64,000 nucleotides of DNA from CAYNXB01 sp964401045. Lineage in GTDB: Bacteria > Pseudomonadota > Alphaproteobacteria > Sphingomonadales > Sphingomonadaceae. This document shows positions 51,036 to 59,398 of this stretch, piece by piece. The DNA lies in the NCBI GenBank assembly GCA_964401045.1, contig CAYNXB010000008.1, forward strand, positions 4,148-68,147. Direction: 5' to 3'. The notes below the pieces were generated by a model. The model searched no databases, had not been told where the DNA came from, and saw only the letters and a program-made list of their open reading frames with translations. Each line of letters starts with the position of its first letter. Within the stretch, counting starts at the first letter, position 1. The translations under genes and the position numbers were made by a program.

Positions 51036-53855
51036 ATGAGATTCGCTTACCGTTTGTCCGCTTGCACGGCTGCGCTCGCCGCCGTCATCGCTACGCCTGC
51101 CTTTGCGGGGGAGCTGCGCGGCGTTGTTTACGACGCGTCCGACACAATCGCGCTGCAGGCGGCGCAAGTGCGCATCGTCGAGCTAGATCGCGTCGTCAGC
51201 ACCGAGGGCGATGGCCGCTTCGTGTTCGGCGATGTCCCGGCGGGCACCTACACCGTCGAAGTGCGCTATGTGGGCGCGGACCCGGTATCGCGGACGATCG
51301 CCGTGCCTGCTTCCGGGGCGGCATCGGTCGAGATCGCGCTTGGCGGTACCGACGCCAACCGCATCCTCGTCATTGGCCAGGGCGCCAACCAGGCGAGCGC
51401 GCTTTCGCGCAAGCGTGAGGCGGACGGCGTCAGCGACGTGCTGACCCGGGACGCGATCGGCCAGTTTCCTGATCAGAACGTCGCCGAATCGCTGCGCCGC
51501 CTGCCTGGCGTCAACGTGCTCAACGACCAGGGCGAGGGCCGCTTCGTTTCGGTCCGCGGCCTCGATCCCGAGCTCAACTCCACTTCTCTCAATGGTGTGC
51601 GCGTTCCGGCGCCCGAATCCGATGTCCGCTCCGTCGCACTCGACGTGATCTCGAGCGACATCATCGAATCGATCGAGGTGAAGAAGTCGCTCACGCCAAA
51701 CATGGATGCGGACACGATCGGCGCTTCGATCGAGATCAGGACTACCAGCGCGTTCGACCGCCGCAAGGACCTGTTCACGGTGAAGGCCGAAGGCAGCTAC
51801 AACGACTATTCGAACGAGATCACGCCGCACGGCAGCGTCGATTTCTCCGTCCGCCTGTCGGATAATTTCGGCGTCTCTGGCGGGGCTTCGTACTACCAGC
51901 GCAAGTTCGAGACCGACAACGTGGAGGCCGACGGCTGGAACGAGGACGACGGGCTGATCTTCCCCGAGGAGGTCAATTACCGCGATTACAACGTCGAGCG
52001 TAAGCGGTTCAGTACCAACCTCAACCTCGATGCTCGCCTGAGCGACACCACAACGCTTTACGCGCGCGGCATCTACAGCCAGTTCGACGATCAGGAATAC
52101 CGCCGCGAGACGAGCCTCAAGCTGGAGGACGCGGGCGACATCTCGGGCAGCGGCGCGAGCATCGATTTCTCCGACGAGGACGGTGAGATTTCGATCCAGC
52201 GTTCGATCAAGGACCGCTTCGAAACCCAGAAAATCCGCTCGGTGGCGGTTGGCGGTGAAACCGACACCGGTACCTGGAAGGCCAAGTACCAGGCGAGCTG
52301 GGCCAAGAGTTCGGAACGTGAGAACGGCTCGGTGGACCCGGCGAACTTCGAACGCACGTTTGAGGACGAAGGTCTCGTGCTCGGCCTCGAATTGGCCAAT
52401 CGCGTACCCCGTTACACGGTCCGTGGCCCGACCGGCGCGTTCACGGACCCGGCGGAATACGAGCTCGACGACATCTCCCTCACCACGTTGTCGGATTCGG
52501 TGGACGAGGAATACGCCGCCAAGCTCGACCTCGGCCGCGAGTTCGCCACGGACTCCGGCACGTTCACTATCCAGGCGGGCGCCAAGGGCCGCTGGCGCGA
52601 CAAGCACTACAACCTCGAGGCCGAATATTGGGAAAACGGCGACGTGACACTGGCCGACGTGCTCGGGGAACAGAACTATCGCCTGGCCGATATCTCCCCG
52701 GTGCCAAGCTACCGCGGTGCGCGCGAACTGCTGTTTGGCCGCATGGGCGATTTCGAGCTCAACGAGTTCGACAGCGAGTTCGACAGCACGGTCGAGGACT
52801 ATTCGGTCAGCGAGGACATCATGGCCGGCTACCTGCTCGGCAGGTGGGACAGCGCCACGCTACGGGTTGTCGGCGGCGTGCGCTACGAGCGTACGTCCAA
52901 CGACATCCGCGGAAACCAGGTGTTGCTGGTCGAGGAAGACGGCACGTTGCCCGACGGCGGGATCGCCGACGACGACACGCTGTTCGTCACCCCGGTGGCC
53001 TACAAGCGCGAGTATGGCGATTGGCTGCCGAGCCTCAATCTGCGTTTCGAACCCCAGCCCGGCGTGGTCCTGCGCGCGGCCGGATCTCGCAGCCTGGTGC
53101 GGCCCAAGCTGTCCAAGCTCGCGCCGCGCTTCACCATCGAGCAGAACGACGAGGACGAGATCGAGGGCGAGTTCGGCAACCCCGATCTCAAACCCTACGA
53201 GGCGTGGAACTTCGATGCGTCGGCCGAATGGTACTTCTCCGGCAACGGTGCGATCACCGCGGCGGTGTTCTACAAGAACGTGAGGAGCTTCATCGTCGAC
53301 ACCGTGCGCGAGGATGGCACCTACCAGGGCATCGCCTTCGACGAGGCGAAGATCCCGATCAACGGTGCCGGCGGCAAGATTTTCGGTGCCGAGCTGTCGT
53401 TCTCGCAGGCGTTGACGATGCTGCCGGCGCCGCTGGACGGGCTGATCGTGCAAGCCAACTACACCTACACCGATGCGACCGGCAAAGTGCCGATCGACGG
53501 CGATCCGGCCGACTTGCGCAAGATCAACCTGCCGACCACCGCCAAGCACACCATCAACGCCACGATCGGCTACGAGAAGGGGCCGGTCAGCCTGCGCTTG
53601 GCGGGCACCTACCGCGACAAGTACCTCGACGAGCTGGGTGACGATGTCGCCGAGGACCGGGTGGTCGACAACCACTTCCAGCTCGATCTCACGGCCAAGT
53701 TCCGCGTGACCAAGAACGTCCAGCTGTTCTACGAATGGATCAACCTGAACAACGCCAAGTACTTCGCCTACAACACGGTCGGCTCGCGGCGGAATCTGCT
53801 GCAATACGAAGAGTATAGCTGGACCATGAAGGGTGGCGTGAAGGTGAACTTCTGA
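51036..53855 (+). CDS. TonB-dependent receptor, TonB-Xanth-Caul type
   Basis: A 939-residue outer-membrane receptor. A signal peptide (1-24, cleaved after PAFA) is followed by a carboxypeptidase-regulatory-like domain (GVVYDASDTIALQAAQVRIVEL to about 105), a plug (SDVLTRDAIGQFPDQNVAESLRRLPGVNVLNDQGEGRFVSVRGLDPELNS) and a 22-strand barrel ending in GGVKVNF with the terminal Phe. The plug matches the TonB-Xanth-Caul subfamily, which imports plant-derived or phosphorylated carbohydrates. The phytase gene that follows overlaps its stop, so the pair is co-translated. A GGGAGG ribosome site precedes the ATG. Confidence 0.93.
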   Translation: MRFAYRLSACTAALAAVIATPAFAGELRGVVYDASDTIALQAAQVRIVELDRVVSTEGDGRFVFGDVPAGTYTVEVRYVGADPVSRTIAVPASGAASVEIALGGTDANRILVIGQGANQASALSRKREADGVSDVLTRDAIGQFPDQNVAESLRRLPGVNVLNDQGEGRFVSVRGLDPELNSTSLNGVRVPAPESDVRSVALDVISSDIIESIEVKKSLTPNMDADTIGASIEIRTTSAFDRRKDLFTVKAEGSYNDYSNEITPHGSVDFSVRLSDNFGVSGGASYYQRKFETDNVEADGWNEDDGLIFPEEVNYRDYNVERKRFSTNLNLDARLSDTTTLYARGIYSQFDDQEYRRETSLKLEDAGDISGSGASIDFSDEDGEISIQRSIKDRFETQKIRSVAVGGETDTGTWKAKYQASWAKSSERENGSVDPANFERTFEDEGLVLGLELANRVPRYTVRGPTGAFTDPAEYELDDISLTTLSDSVDEEYAAKLDLGREFATDSGTFTIQAGAKGRWRDKHYNLEAEYWENGDVTLADVLGEQNYRLADISPVPSYRGARELLFGRMGDFELNEFDSEFDSTVEDYSVSEDIMAGYLLGRWDSATLRVVGGVRYERTSNDIRGNQVLLVEEDGTLPDGGIADDDTLFVTPVAYKREYGDWLPSLNLRFEPQPGVVLRAAGSRSLVRPKLSKLAPRFTIEQNDEDEIEGEFGNPDLKPYEAWNFDASAEWYFSGNGAITAAVFYKNVRSFIVDTVREDGTYQGIAFDEAKIPINGAGGKIFGAELSFSQALTMLPAPLDGLIVQANYTYTDATGKVPIDGDPADLRKINLPTTAKHTINATIGYEKGPVSLRLAGTYRDKYLDELGDDVAEDRVVDNHFQLDLTAKFRVTKNVQLFYEWINLNNAKYFAYNTVGSRRNLLQYEEYSWTMKGGVKVNF

Positions 53856-54871
53856 TGGCCCGGCTCATCATCGCCGCGATGCTCGGCGCGGCGCTCGCAG
53901 CATGTACGCCGGCGGTCAGTTCCTTGCCCGTCGCAGATGTGACGGCATCCGGCGAAACCGATCCGGTCGGTACCTCGAATGCTGACGCGGCGGACGATCC
54001 GGCGATCTGGCGCAACCCGGCCGATCCGGCCGCCAGCCTGATCGTCGCGACCGACAAGAAGGCCGGGCTCTACGTCTATGGGCTCGGCGGGAAGAGCCGC
54101 TTCTTCGATCCCTCCGGCCGGCTCAACAACGTCGACCTGGCCGAGTTGCCCGACGGGCGGGTGATCGTCGTCGCCAGCGACCGCAATGATCCGCTGCGCG
54201 CCAAGCTGATGGTCTGGCAGCTCGACACTGCCACACCCAAACTGGTCCCCCTCGGCGCAGTCGATGGCGGGGCGGGCGAGGCATACGGCGTGTGCCTGTG
54301 GGCGGCGCCCGACGGGCTCCACGCGTTCTCGGTGCTCAAGGACGGCACGATCGAGGAATACCGCCTCGCCGTCGCCGCGGGTGCGGCGCGCAGCGAGCAT
54401 CTACTCACTCGCAAGCTGGCCACCCAGACCGAAGGCTGCGTCGCCGATCCGCGCGACGGCACGTTCTACGTCGGCGAGGAGGACGTCGGCGTGTGGCGCT
54501 TCGCCGCAGGTGCGGCGCAGGGCCGACTCGTCGCCGAAGTCGACGACCGCCAGCTCGTCGCCGACACAGAGGGCCTCGCGCTTTGGCCGGAGGGCGCGGA
54601 CGGCGGCTACCTCGTCGTCTCGAGCCAGGGCGACAACACCTACGCGCTCTACGCCTTGCCCGGCATGGAGCCCGCCGGGCGCTTCCGCATCGCCGCCGGG
54701 ACTTACGGCTCCACCGAGGAGACCGATGGCATCGCGATAGCCCCCGGCGACTTCGGCCCGCTCTACCCCGAAGGCCTGTTCGTGGCCCAGGACGGAGAGA
54801 ACGCGCCCAGGGCGCAGAACTTCAAGCTCGTCAGCTGGAAGACAATCCGCGACGCACTTTCGCAGCGGTAA
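53855..54871 (+). CDS. Beta-propeller phytase lipoprotein
   Basis: A 338-residue phytase of the six-bladed beta-propeller class, which releases phosphate from calcium-phytate at neutral pH. It has a lipobox (ALAAC, cysteine near 17) so it is probably anchored to the outer membrane. Family landmarks are NADAADDPAIWRNPADP, LYVYGLGGK, NNVDLAELPDG, EAYGVCLW, TEGCVADPRDGTFYVGEEDVGVWRF and TEETDGIAIAP. It is coupled to the upstream TonB receptor, a pairing also described in other gram-negatives, suggesting that phytate or its products are taken up by the receptor. Confidence 0.93.
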   Translation: MARLIIAAMLGAALAACTPAVSSLPVADVTASGETDPVGTSNADAADDPAIWRNPADPAASLIVATDKKAGLYVYGLGGKSRFFDPSGRLNNVDLAELPDGRVIVVASDRNDPLRAKLMVWQLDTATPKLVPLGAVDGGAGEAYGVCLWAAPDGLHAFSVLKDGTIEEYRLAVAAGAARSEHLLTRKLATQTEGCVADPRDGTFYVGEEDVGVWRFAAGAAQGRLVAEVDDRQLVADTEGLALWPEGADGGYLVVSSQGDNTYALYALPGMEPAGRFRIAAGTYGSTEETDGIAIAPGDFGPLYPEGLFVAQDGENAPRAQNFKLVSWKTIRDALSQR

Positions 54872-54911
54872 GCTTGCTCCCAGCGCGCGCGCGCAATACA
54901 TGCGCGCAGCC

Positions 54912-55703
54912 ATGAAGCGCACGCACCTCCCCCTGAACGCCCTGCGCGTGTTCGACGCCGCCGCGCGGCACCTGTCGTTCACCCGCGCCGCCGACGAGCT
55001 GGCGGTCACCCCCGCCGCCGTCGGCCAGCAGATCCGCGCGCTCGAGGACGTGCTCGGCGTGGTGCTGTTCCGCCGCACCAGCAAGGGCCTCGAACTCACC
55101 GACGAGGCAGAGGCCGGGCTCGACCCGCTGCGCGAAGGCTTCCTCCGCTTCGAGGAGAGCGTGCAGGCGATGCAGGCCGGCCAGGCGAGCGATCGCTACA
55201 CCATTGCCGCCCCGCGCGAATTCTACGCGCAATGGCTCGCTATCCGGCTTGCCCAGTTCCGCGCCATCAACCCGGACGTCCGCTACCAGCTCGTCGCTGA
55301 CGAGGATGCCGACTTCACCGAGGCCAACCTCGATCTCGCAGTGCGGCTGATCGATGGGCCCGGCGAGCTAGAAGGCGTCCAGCTCGCCCCTGCCCAGAAG
55401 GTTGTCGTCGCTGCCCCCGGCTCGCCCGATGAATGGATCGACTGGCCCGGTGCCTCCTTGCCCGATGGCGAAGAGGGGACGCTCCAGGCGGGCAACGCCG
55501 GCCAGGCGCTCTCCAGCGCGCTCGCCGGGCTTGGCAAGGCGACCCTGCCTTTCCTGCTGTGCGAGGAAGCGCTCGCCGACGGGCGCCTCACCGCGCTCGA
55601 AGGGCCGGACGAAGGCCGGCGCGCGTACTGGCTGATCGCTCCGCTGCCGCAATGGCGGCAGAAGAAGGTCAAGGCCCTCGTGGAGTTCCTGACGCCGGAG
55701 TAA
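54912..55703 (+). CDS. LysR-type transcriptional regulator, GcvA-like
   Basis: A 263-residue regulator. The winged-helix DNA-binding domain is LPLNALRVFDAAARHLSFTRAADELAVTPAAVGQQIRALEDVLGVVLFRR. The effector-binding domain is present but shorter than the usual 300-residue total. The start at 54912 resembles GcvA and AmpR relatives (MKRTHLPLNALRVF); ATG 54900 is possible. It lies directly after the phytase gene in the same direction and could control the receptor-phytase pair or an unlinked target. Confidence 0.87.
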   Translation: MKRTHLPLNALRVFDAAARHLSFTRAADELAVTPAAVGQQIRALEDVLGVVLFRRTSKGLELTDEAEAGLDPLREGFLRFEESVQAMQAGQASDRYTIAAPREFYAQWLAIRLAQFRAINPDVRYQLVADEDADFTEANLDLAVRLIDGPGELEGVQLAPAQKVVVAAPGSPDEWIDWPGASLPDGEEGTLQAGNAGQALSSALAGLGKATLPFLLCEEALADGRLTALEGPDEGRRAYWLIAPLPQWRQKKVKALVEFLTPE

Positions 55704-55771
55704 GAATTCAGTCGCCATTCAGCGCCCGGGGCAGAGCCCGCGCGCCGACGCTGCAAGGGAAGGGACGGGCG

Positions 55772-56449
55772 ATGCGCAAGCTGTTGGCGATCGGGGGATG
55801 CGCGGCCGCATTGCTGCTCGCGGTTCCCGCCGCTGCCCAGGACGGGAGCTATGCGCCCGAAGAATCGCACATCGAGCGCGCGCCCAGGGGCCCCAAGCCA
55901 CCCGAGCCGATCGAGCGCAAGGCGTTCGATCGCGCGGTCGGCAAACTGTTCCAGCTCGGCGACACGAACCGAGACGGGATCGTTACCCTGGCCGAGTTCA
56001 ACGCCGCGATGGAAAGCCGCAAGGGCAGCGCGATCTCCGGCCGCTTCGCCGAGATCGATACCGACAACAACCAGCAGATCAGCCTCACCGAATTCTCCGC
56101 CTGGCAGCGCGCGCTCGGCTCTACCGCGCTGTCCGACAGCGCCGCCGCCGCCGCCGGCACCGAAGGCATGGTGGCCGAGGATATCGCGCTCGATCCCGGC
56201 AAGAACCGCCAGGACCACGTGCTCGCGCGGCTGATCACCCCGCTCAACGCGGTTGTGCTGGCGGGCGCCAACACCGATTACGACACCGGTACCTCGCTCG
56301 CCGAACTGATGGTTTACGAAGGCAAGCGCTTTGACCAGTTCGACCGCAACAAGGATGGCTGGCTGACGGCGGATGAGACCCGCTCGCTGACGCCGGAGGA
56401 CGGCATACTCCCGTCGCCGGGCGCACCCGGGGCCCCGCCGCCGCGCTGA
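55772..56449 (+). CDS. Secreted EF-hand calcium-binding protein
   Basis: A 225-residue exported protein with a signal peptide (MRKLLAIGGCAAALLLAVPAAAQ). It contains three EF-hand loops: DTNRDGIVTLAEF near residue 63, DTDNNQQISLTEF near 96 and DRNKDGWLTADE near 190, each with the Asp/Asn ligands at positions 1, 3 and 5. A Pro-rich end (PSPGAPGAPPPR) closes it. Calcium binding in the periplasm is likely; the partner is unknown. The calcium link with the nearby Ca-dependent phytase is suggestive only. It has a GGGACGG ribosome site. Confidence 0.85.
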   Translation: MRKLLAIGGCAAALLLAVPAAAQDGSYAPEESHIERAPRGPKPPEPIERKAFDRAVGKLFQLGDTNRDGIVTLAEFNAAMESRKGSAISGRFAEIDTDNNQQISLTEFSAWQRALGSTALSDSAAAAAGTEGMVAEDIALDPGKNRQDHVLARLITPLNAVVLAGANTDYDTGTSLAELMVYEGKRFDQFDRNKDGWLTADETRSLTPEDGILPSPGAPGAPPPR

Positions 56450-56638
56450 GGCAAAGTGACAGGTAGGGCAGCGTTCGGGAGAGAAAATCGAACCGTTATC
56501 CCCGGGTGACATAAGCGACACCGTGTCAACTGCGGACTTGCCCAAAAAGAGACGCGTTTTCAGCGTATTGAACGCGACAGGCGAGGGTGACACTGCGCCG
56601 GCGCGCCGGGCTCGCCCGGCGATACTTCGCCCCCCGAC

Positions 56639-56659
56639 ATCCCGGTCCTGAGCCGGGAT
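56639..56659. repeat. REP-like palindrome in the EF-hand to arsI gap
   Basis: ATCCCGG at 56639-56645 and CCGGGAT at 56653-56659 form a perfect 7-base inverted repeat around TCCTGAG, followed by CCGGCTTGG. This resembles the common dispersed sphingomonad palindrome of the form ATCCCGG...CCGGGATCC. An unrelated hairpin with 8-base arms (CGCCGGGC and GCCCGGCG) lies 20 bases upstream at 56604-56621. The rest of the 430-base gap shows no gene. Confidence 0.6.
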
Positions 56660-56832
56660 CCGGCTTGGTTTCTGTTCACGCCAAAGCGCGGAGGCGCGCG
56701 GAATGTCCTTCGGCAGATGGGGAGGGCGGGACATAACCTGCCCCAGGTTGCAGAAGCGGGGCGTGTAGGAAAATGGTTTCAGACCGGAGATTTCCGGCGG
56801 ATGACCGCGCCCGTTCGGCAACCACCTTGCCG

Positions 56833-56866
56833 AATCGATAATTCGAGATTAGTCGAATTATCGATT
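56833..56866 (+). promoter_or_regulatory. Palindromic operator, probably for ArsR
   Basis: A perfect inverted repeat with 14-base arms: AATCGATAATTCGA (56833-56846) and TCGAATTATCGATT (56853-56866) around the spacer GATTAG. It ends 16 bases before the arsI ATG. ArsR repressors bind such AT-rich palindromes over their own promoter and release on arsenite, and an arsR gene is second in this unit. Confidence 0.82.
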
Positions 56867-56882
56867 AAACGGAGAAGCGGTG

Positions 56883-57329
56883 ATGAAGCGCCTGCACATG
56901 CACATCAGTGTTCCGGACATCGAACAGGCAATCGCATTCTACAGCACCTTGTTCGACGCGCCTCCGGTTGTCGTGAAGGACGATTACGCGAAGTGGATGC
57001 TAGAAGACCCGCGCGTAAATCTCGCCATATCGTCGCGGGCTCGGGCAACCGGAATCGATCATGTCGGCGTTCAGGTCGACAGCGCTGAGGAACTCGCCGA
57101 ACTTGCAATGCGCCTGAAGGCCGCGGGATCGACCACGTTCGATCAACAGGCAACGACCTGCTGCTATGCGAAATCGGACAAGTCATGGGTGACGGATACC
57201 GCAGGCGTTCGTTGGGAAACGTTTTTCACGCACGGCGAAGCGACCGCATACGGCGAAGACGAAGTGATCCCGGGCGCATCCAGCGCGTGCTGCGCACCGG
57301 AACCGGGCGCGAAGGCGGCGTGCTGCTGA
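56883..57329 (+). CDS. arsI: ArsI-like VOC-family C-As lyase
   Basis: A 148-residue vicinal-oxygen-chelate protein related to ArsI and CadI. ArsI is a ferrous-dependent dioxygenase that cleaves the carbon-arsenic bond of trivalent methylarsenicals, giving arsenite. Probable metal ligands are H5 (RLHMH), H60 (IDHVG) and E112 (WETFF); C93 and C94 in QATTCCYAKSDK match the substrate-binding vicinal cysteine pair. The C-terminus SSACCAPEPGAKAACC is Cys-rich and may bind arsenic. The ATG at 56883 follows a GGAG ribosome site. arsR overlaps its stop by a base. Confidence 0.9.
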   Translation: MKRLHMHISVPDIEQAIAFYSTLFDAPPVVVKDDYAKWMLEDPRVNLAISSRARATGIDHVGVQVDSAEELAELAMRLKAAGSTTFDQQATTCCYAKSDKSWVTDTAGVRWETFFTHGEATAYGEDEVIPGASSACCAPEPGAKAACC

Positions 57330-57561
57330 TGTTGTTGCCCACAGCCGTTGAAGCGCTGTCGGCGCTGGCGCATCCGAGCCGCCTTGCGGTGTTTCGCCTG
57401 CTGGTTCGGGCTGGCGCGGATGGCCTGGCGGCGGGCGAAATCGCGCGCGAAATCGGCGCGCGTCCCAATACGCTTTCGACGCATCTGACGATCCTTGGCC
57501 ATGCCGGGTTGATCCGATCGAGGCGCGACGGCCGATCGGTGATCTATTCGGCCGACTACGA
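57329..57561 (+). CDS. arsR: ArsR/SmtB family repressor, N-terminal part
   Basis: The first 77 residues of a winged-helix repressor: MLLPTAVEALSALAHPSRLAVFRLLVRAG, the recognition helix region GEIAREIGARPNTLSTHLTILGHAGLIRSRRDGRSVIY. The gene runs into the run of N at 57562, so the last 30 or so residues, which may carry arsenite-binding cysteines, are not visible. The usual ELCVCDL site of the E. coli type is absent from the visible part, so arsenic sensing may lie in the missing part. Coupled to arsI by TGATG. Confidence 0.88.
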
Positions 57562-57661
57562 NNNNNNNNNNNNNNNNNNNNNNNNNNNNNNNNNNNNNNN
57601 NNNNNNNNNNNNNNNNNNNNNNNNNNNNNNNNNNNNNNNNNNNNNNNNNNNNNNNNNNNNN
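57562..57661. other. Assembly gap (100 N)
   Basis: Exactly 100 undetermined bases, a common placeholder length for a scaffold gap of unknown size. It removes the end of arsR and the start of the acr3 gene. About 30 residues of ArsR and about 35 of Acr3 are missing, roughly 200 bases, so the true gap is larger than 100 and might even contain a further gene. Confidence 0.97.
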
Positions 57662-58627
57662 GCGATCGGTGCGGCCGAAATCGCGAATGTCAACTTCCCC
57701 GTGGCGGTGCTCGTCTGGCTGATGATCATCCCGATGCTCCTGAAGATCGACTTCGGCGCGCTCGGGAAGGTGCGGCGACATTGGCGCGGCGTCGGCGTGA
57801 CGCTGTTCGTCAACTGGGCGGTCAAGCCGTTCTCGATGGCGCTCCTCGCGACGATCTTCATCGGCTGGCTCTTCGCGCCGTTGCTGGCCCCGGGTGAGAT
57901 TTCGTCATACATCGCGGGCTTGATCCTGCTCGCGGCGGCGCCTTGCACTGCAATGGTGTTCGTATGGTCGAACCTGTGCAACGGCGACCCCGAATACACG
58001 CTCAGCCAGGTAGCCTTGAACGATCTGCTGATGGTGATCCTGTTTGCGCCGATCGTCGGGCTCTTGCTTGGCGTCGCCTCCATCACGGTGCCATGGGCAA
58101 CGCTGCTGCTGTCGGTCGCCCTTTACATCGTGGCTCCGGTAGTGATCGCGCAGGCGCTTCGCAGGTCCGTCCTGGCACAGGGCGGGCAACCGGCGATCGA
58201 TGGGTTGCTGGCGCGGCTCGGGCCGGTGTCGCTGGTGGCGCTGCTCGCAACGCTCGTCCTGCTCTTCGGCTTCCAGGGCGAAGCCATCGTGGAGCAACCC
58301 CTGGTCATTGCGCTGCTCGCCGTCCCGATCTTGATCCAGGTCTATCTGAACGCCGGGCTTGCGTATTATCTGAACCGCGCAACCGGCGAAGCGCATTGCG
58401 TTGCAGGCCCGTCTGCATTGATCGGCGCAAGCAACTTCTTCGAACTTGCCGTTGCCGCCGCGATCGGGCTGTTCGGGCTCAAGTCGGGCGCCGCGCTTGC
58501 AACCGTCGTCGGTGTGCTGATCGAAGTCCCGGTTATGCTTTCCGTCGTCGCAATCGTGAACCGTTCGAAGGGCTGGTATGAGCGAGGCGAAGCCGTCGCA
58601 CGTTTAACCGCCGCAATGCGAGGCTAA
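57662..58627 (+). CDS. acr3: Arsenite efflux permease Acr3, N-terminus missing
   Basis: The last 321 residues of an ACR3-family carrier, which pumps arsenite out of the cell. The visible part starts in AIGAAEIANVNFPVAVLVWLMIIPMLLKIDF and includes the essential cysteine block AAAPCTAMVFVWSNLCNGDPEYTLSQVALNDLLMV and GASNFFELAVAAAIGLFG. About nine membrane helices remain. The first helix or so is lost to the N gap. arsC follows 4 bases after its stop. Often also named arsB. Confidence 0.94.
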   Translation, partial: AIGAAEIANVNFPVAVLVWLMIIPMLLKIDFGALGKVRRHWRGVGVTLFVNWAVKPFSMALLATIFIGWLFAPLLAPGEISSYIAGLILLAAAPCTAMVFVWSNLCNGDPEYTLSQVALNDLLMVILFAPIVGLLLGVASITVPWATLLLSVALYIVAPVVIAQALRRSVLAQGGQPAIDGLLARLGPVSLVALLATLVLLFGFQGEAIVEQPLVIALLAVPILIQVYLNAGLAYYLNRATGEAHCVAGPSALIGASNFFELAVAAAIGLFGLKSGAALATVVGVLIEVPVMLSVVAIVNRSKGWYERGEAVARLTAAMRG

Positions 58628-58631
58628 CCTC

Positions 58632-59042
58632 ATGGCAGACGAATTCCCGATCACGATCTACCACAATTCCGATTGTGGAACGTCGCGCAACACGCTCGCT
58701 ATGATCGAAGCGGCCGGGTACGCGCCGAAAGTGGTTGAGTATCGCAATGTCGGCTGGACACGATCGCAGCTGGACGCGCTGCTGGCTGGAATGGCCGCCA
58801 AGCCCCGCGACATCATGCGCGAGAAGGGCACGCCAGCGGCCGAACTCGGCTTGCTCGATCCATCGGTTCCTGATGAAGCGATCATCGAAGCGATGATCGA
58901 GCATCCCATTCTGGTGAACCGGCCTGTCGTGGTGACGCCAAAGGGGGTGAAGCTATGCCGCCCGTCCGAAGCGGTGCTCGAAATTCTGGATCGCGCGCCT
59001 GCCGCATTCACCAAGGAAGATGGTGAAATCGTGCGGCTTTGA
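58632..59042 (+). CDS. arsC: Glutaredoxin-dependent arsenate reductase
   Basis: A 136-residue ArsC of the glutaredoxin-coupled family, which reduces arsenate to arsenite for export by Acr3. The catalytic cysteine is C15 in YHNSDCGTSRNTL, and the arginines and proline of HPILVNRPVVVTPKGVKLCRP complete the site. Length and motifs are standard. It ends the arsI-arsR-acr3-arsC unit and is followed by the ribosomal protein leader. Confidence 0.95.
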   Translation: MADEFPITIYHNSDCGTSRNTLAMIEAAGYAPKVVEYRNVGWTRSQLDALLAGMAAKPRDIMREKGTPAAELGLLDPSVPDEAIIEAMIEHPILVNRPVVVTPKGVKLCRPSEAVLEILDRAPAAFTKEDGEIVRL

Positions 59043-59398
59043 TTTCCGAGTTCGGGATGGTTTTGCCGCCGGCCTGTTTTTCGGATCGTGGACGTCGGAG
59101 CTCGCGTTCTCCTTGACCATGCTACCGTCCTCCCCTAAGGGCCCGCCCAGCCGAGGGCAGGGTTTTGCTCTTCCCCTCAGCGATTGAGCTGAACATTGGC
59201 GGTGATGTGGTGCGGGGCGTCCGCCTCGCAGTGCACCCGTCAAAGTAACCCGGCCTGCTGGCCTGGTGGAGTGTTTCGAGCTCGCCCGTTTGCGCCGCTT
59301 CGGCGGTGGCTGGGCCCCGGCAACTCCGGGGTGTCACGGGCGATCATTCGCACACTTCGCCTTCGCCTCGTAGCCACACGATAAGGTGAAGTCTTTTC
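59043..59398 (+). promoter_or_regulatory. Intergenic leader of the str operon
   Basis: A 356-base stretch before rpsL with no ORF that I trust. A possible promoter is TTGACC at 59113-59118 with TAAGGG 17 bases on (weak -10). Downstream, several hairpins occur: TCAGC/GCTGA near 59178, CCGC/GCGG on a TTCG tetraloop near 59300, and CCCCGG/CCGGGG near 59315-59331. They suggest a long structured 5' leader, fitting r-protein feedback control, but this is inference. AAGGTGAAG before the rpsL ATG is the ribosome site. Confidence 0.45.

Noticed and set aside
51036..54871. Siderophore uptake system
   Set aside because: The receptor is of the TonB-Xanth-Caul type and is coupled to a phytase, with no iron-related genes or Fur-like site seen nearby.
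56450..56882. Mobile element carrying the arsenic genes
   Set aside because: No transposase, integrase, terminal repeats or att duplication could be found around 56450-59400; only REP-like palindromes.
57185..58627. A single long reading frame running from arsI through the N run into acr3
   Set aside because: It is an artefact of reading through undetermined bases. The visible halves belong to arsR (57329-57561) and acr3 (57662-58627), which are different families.
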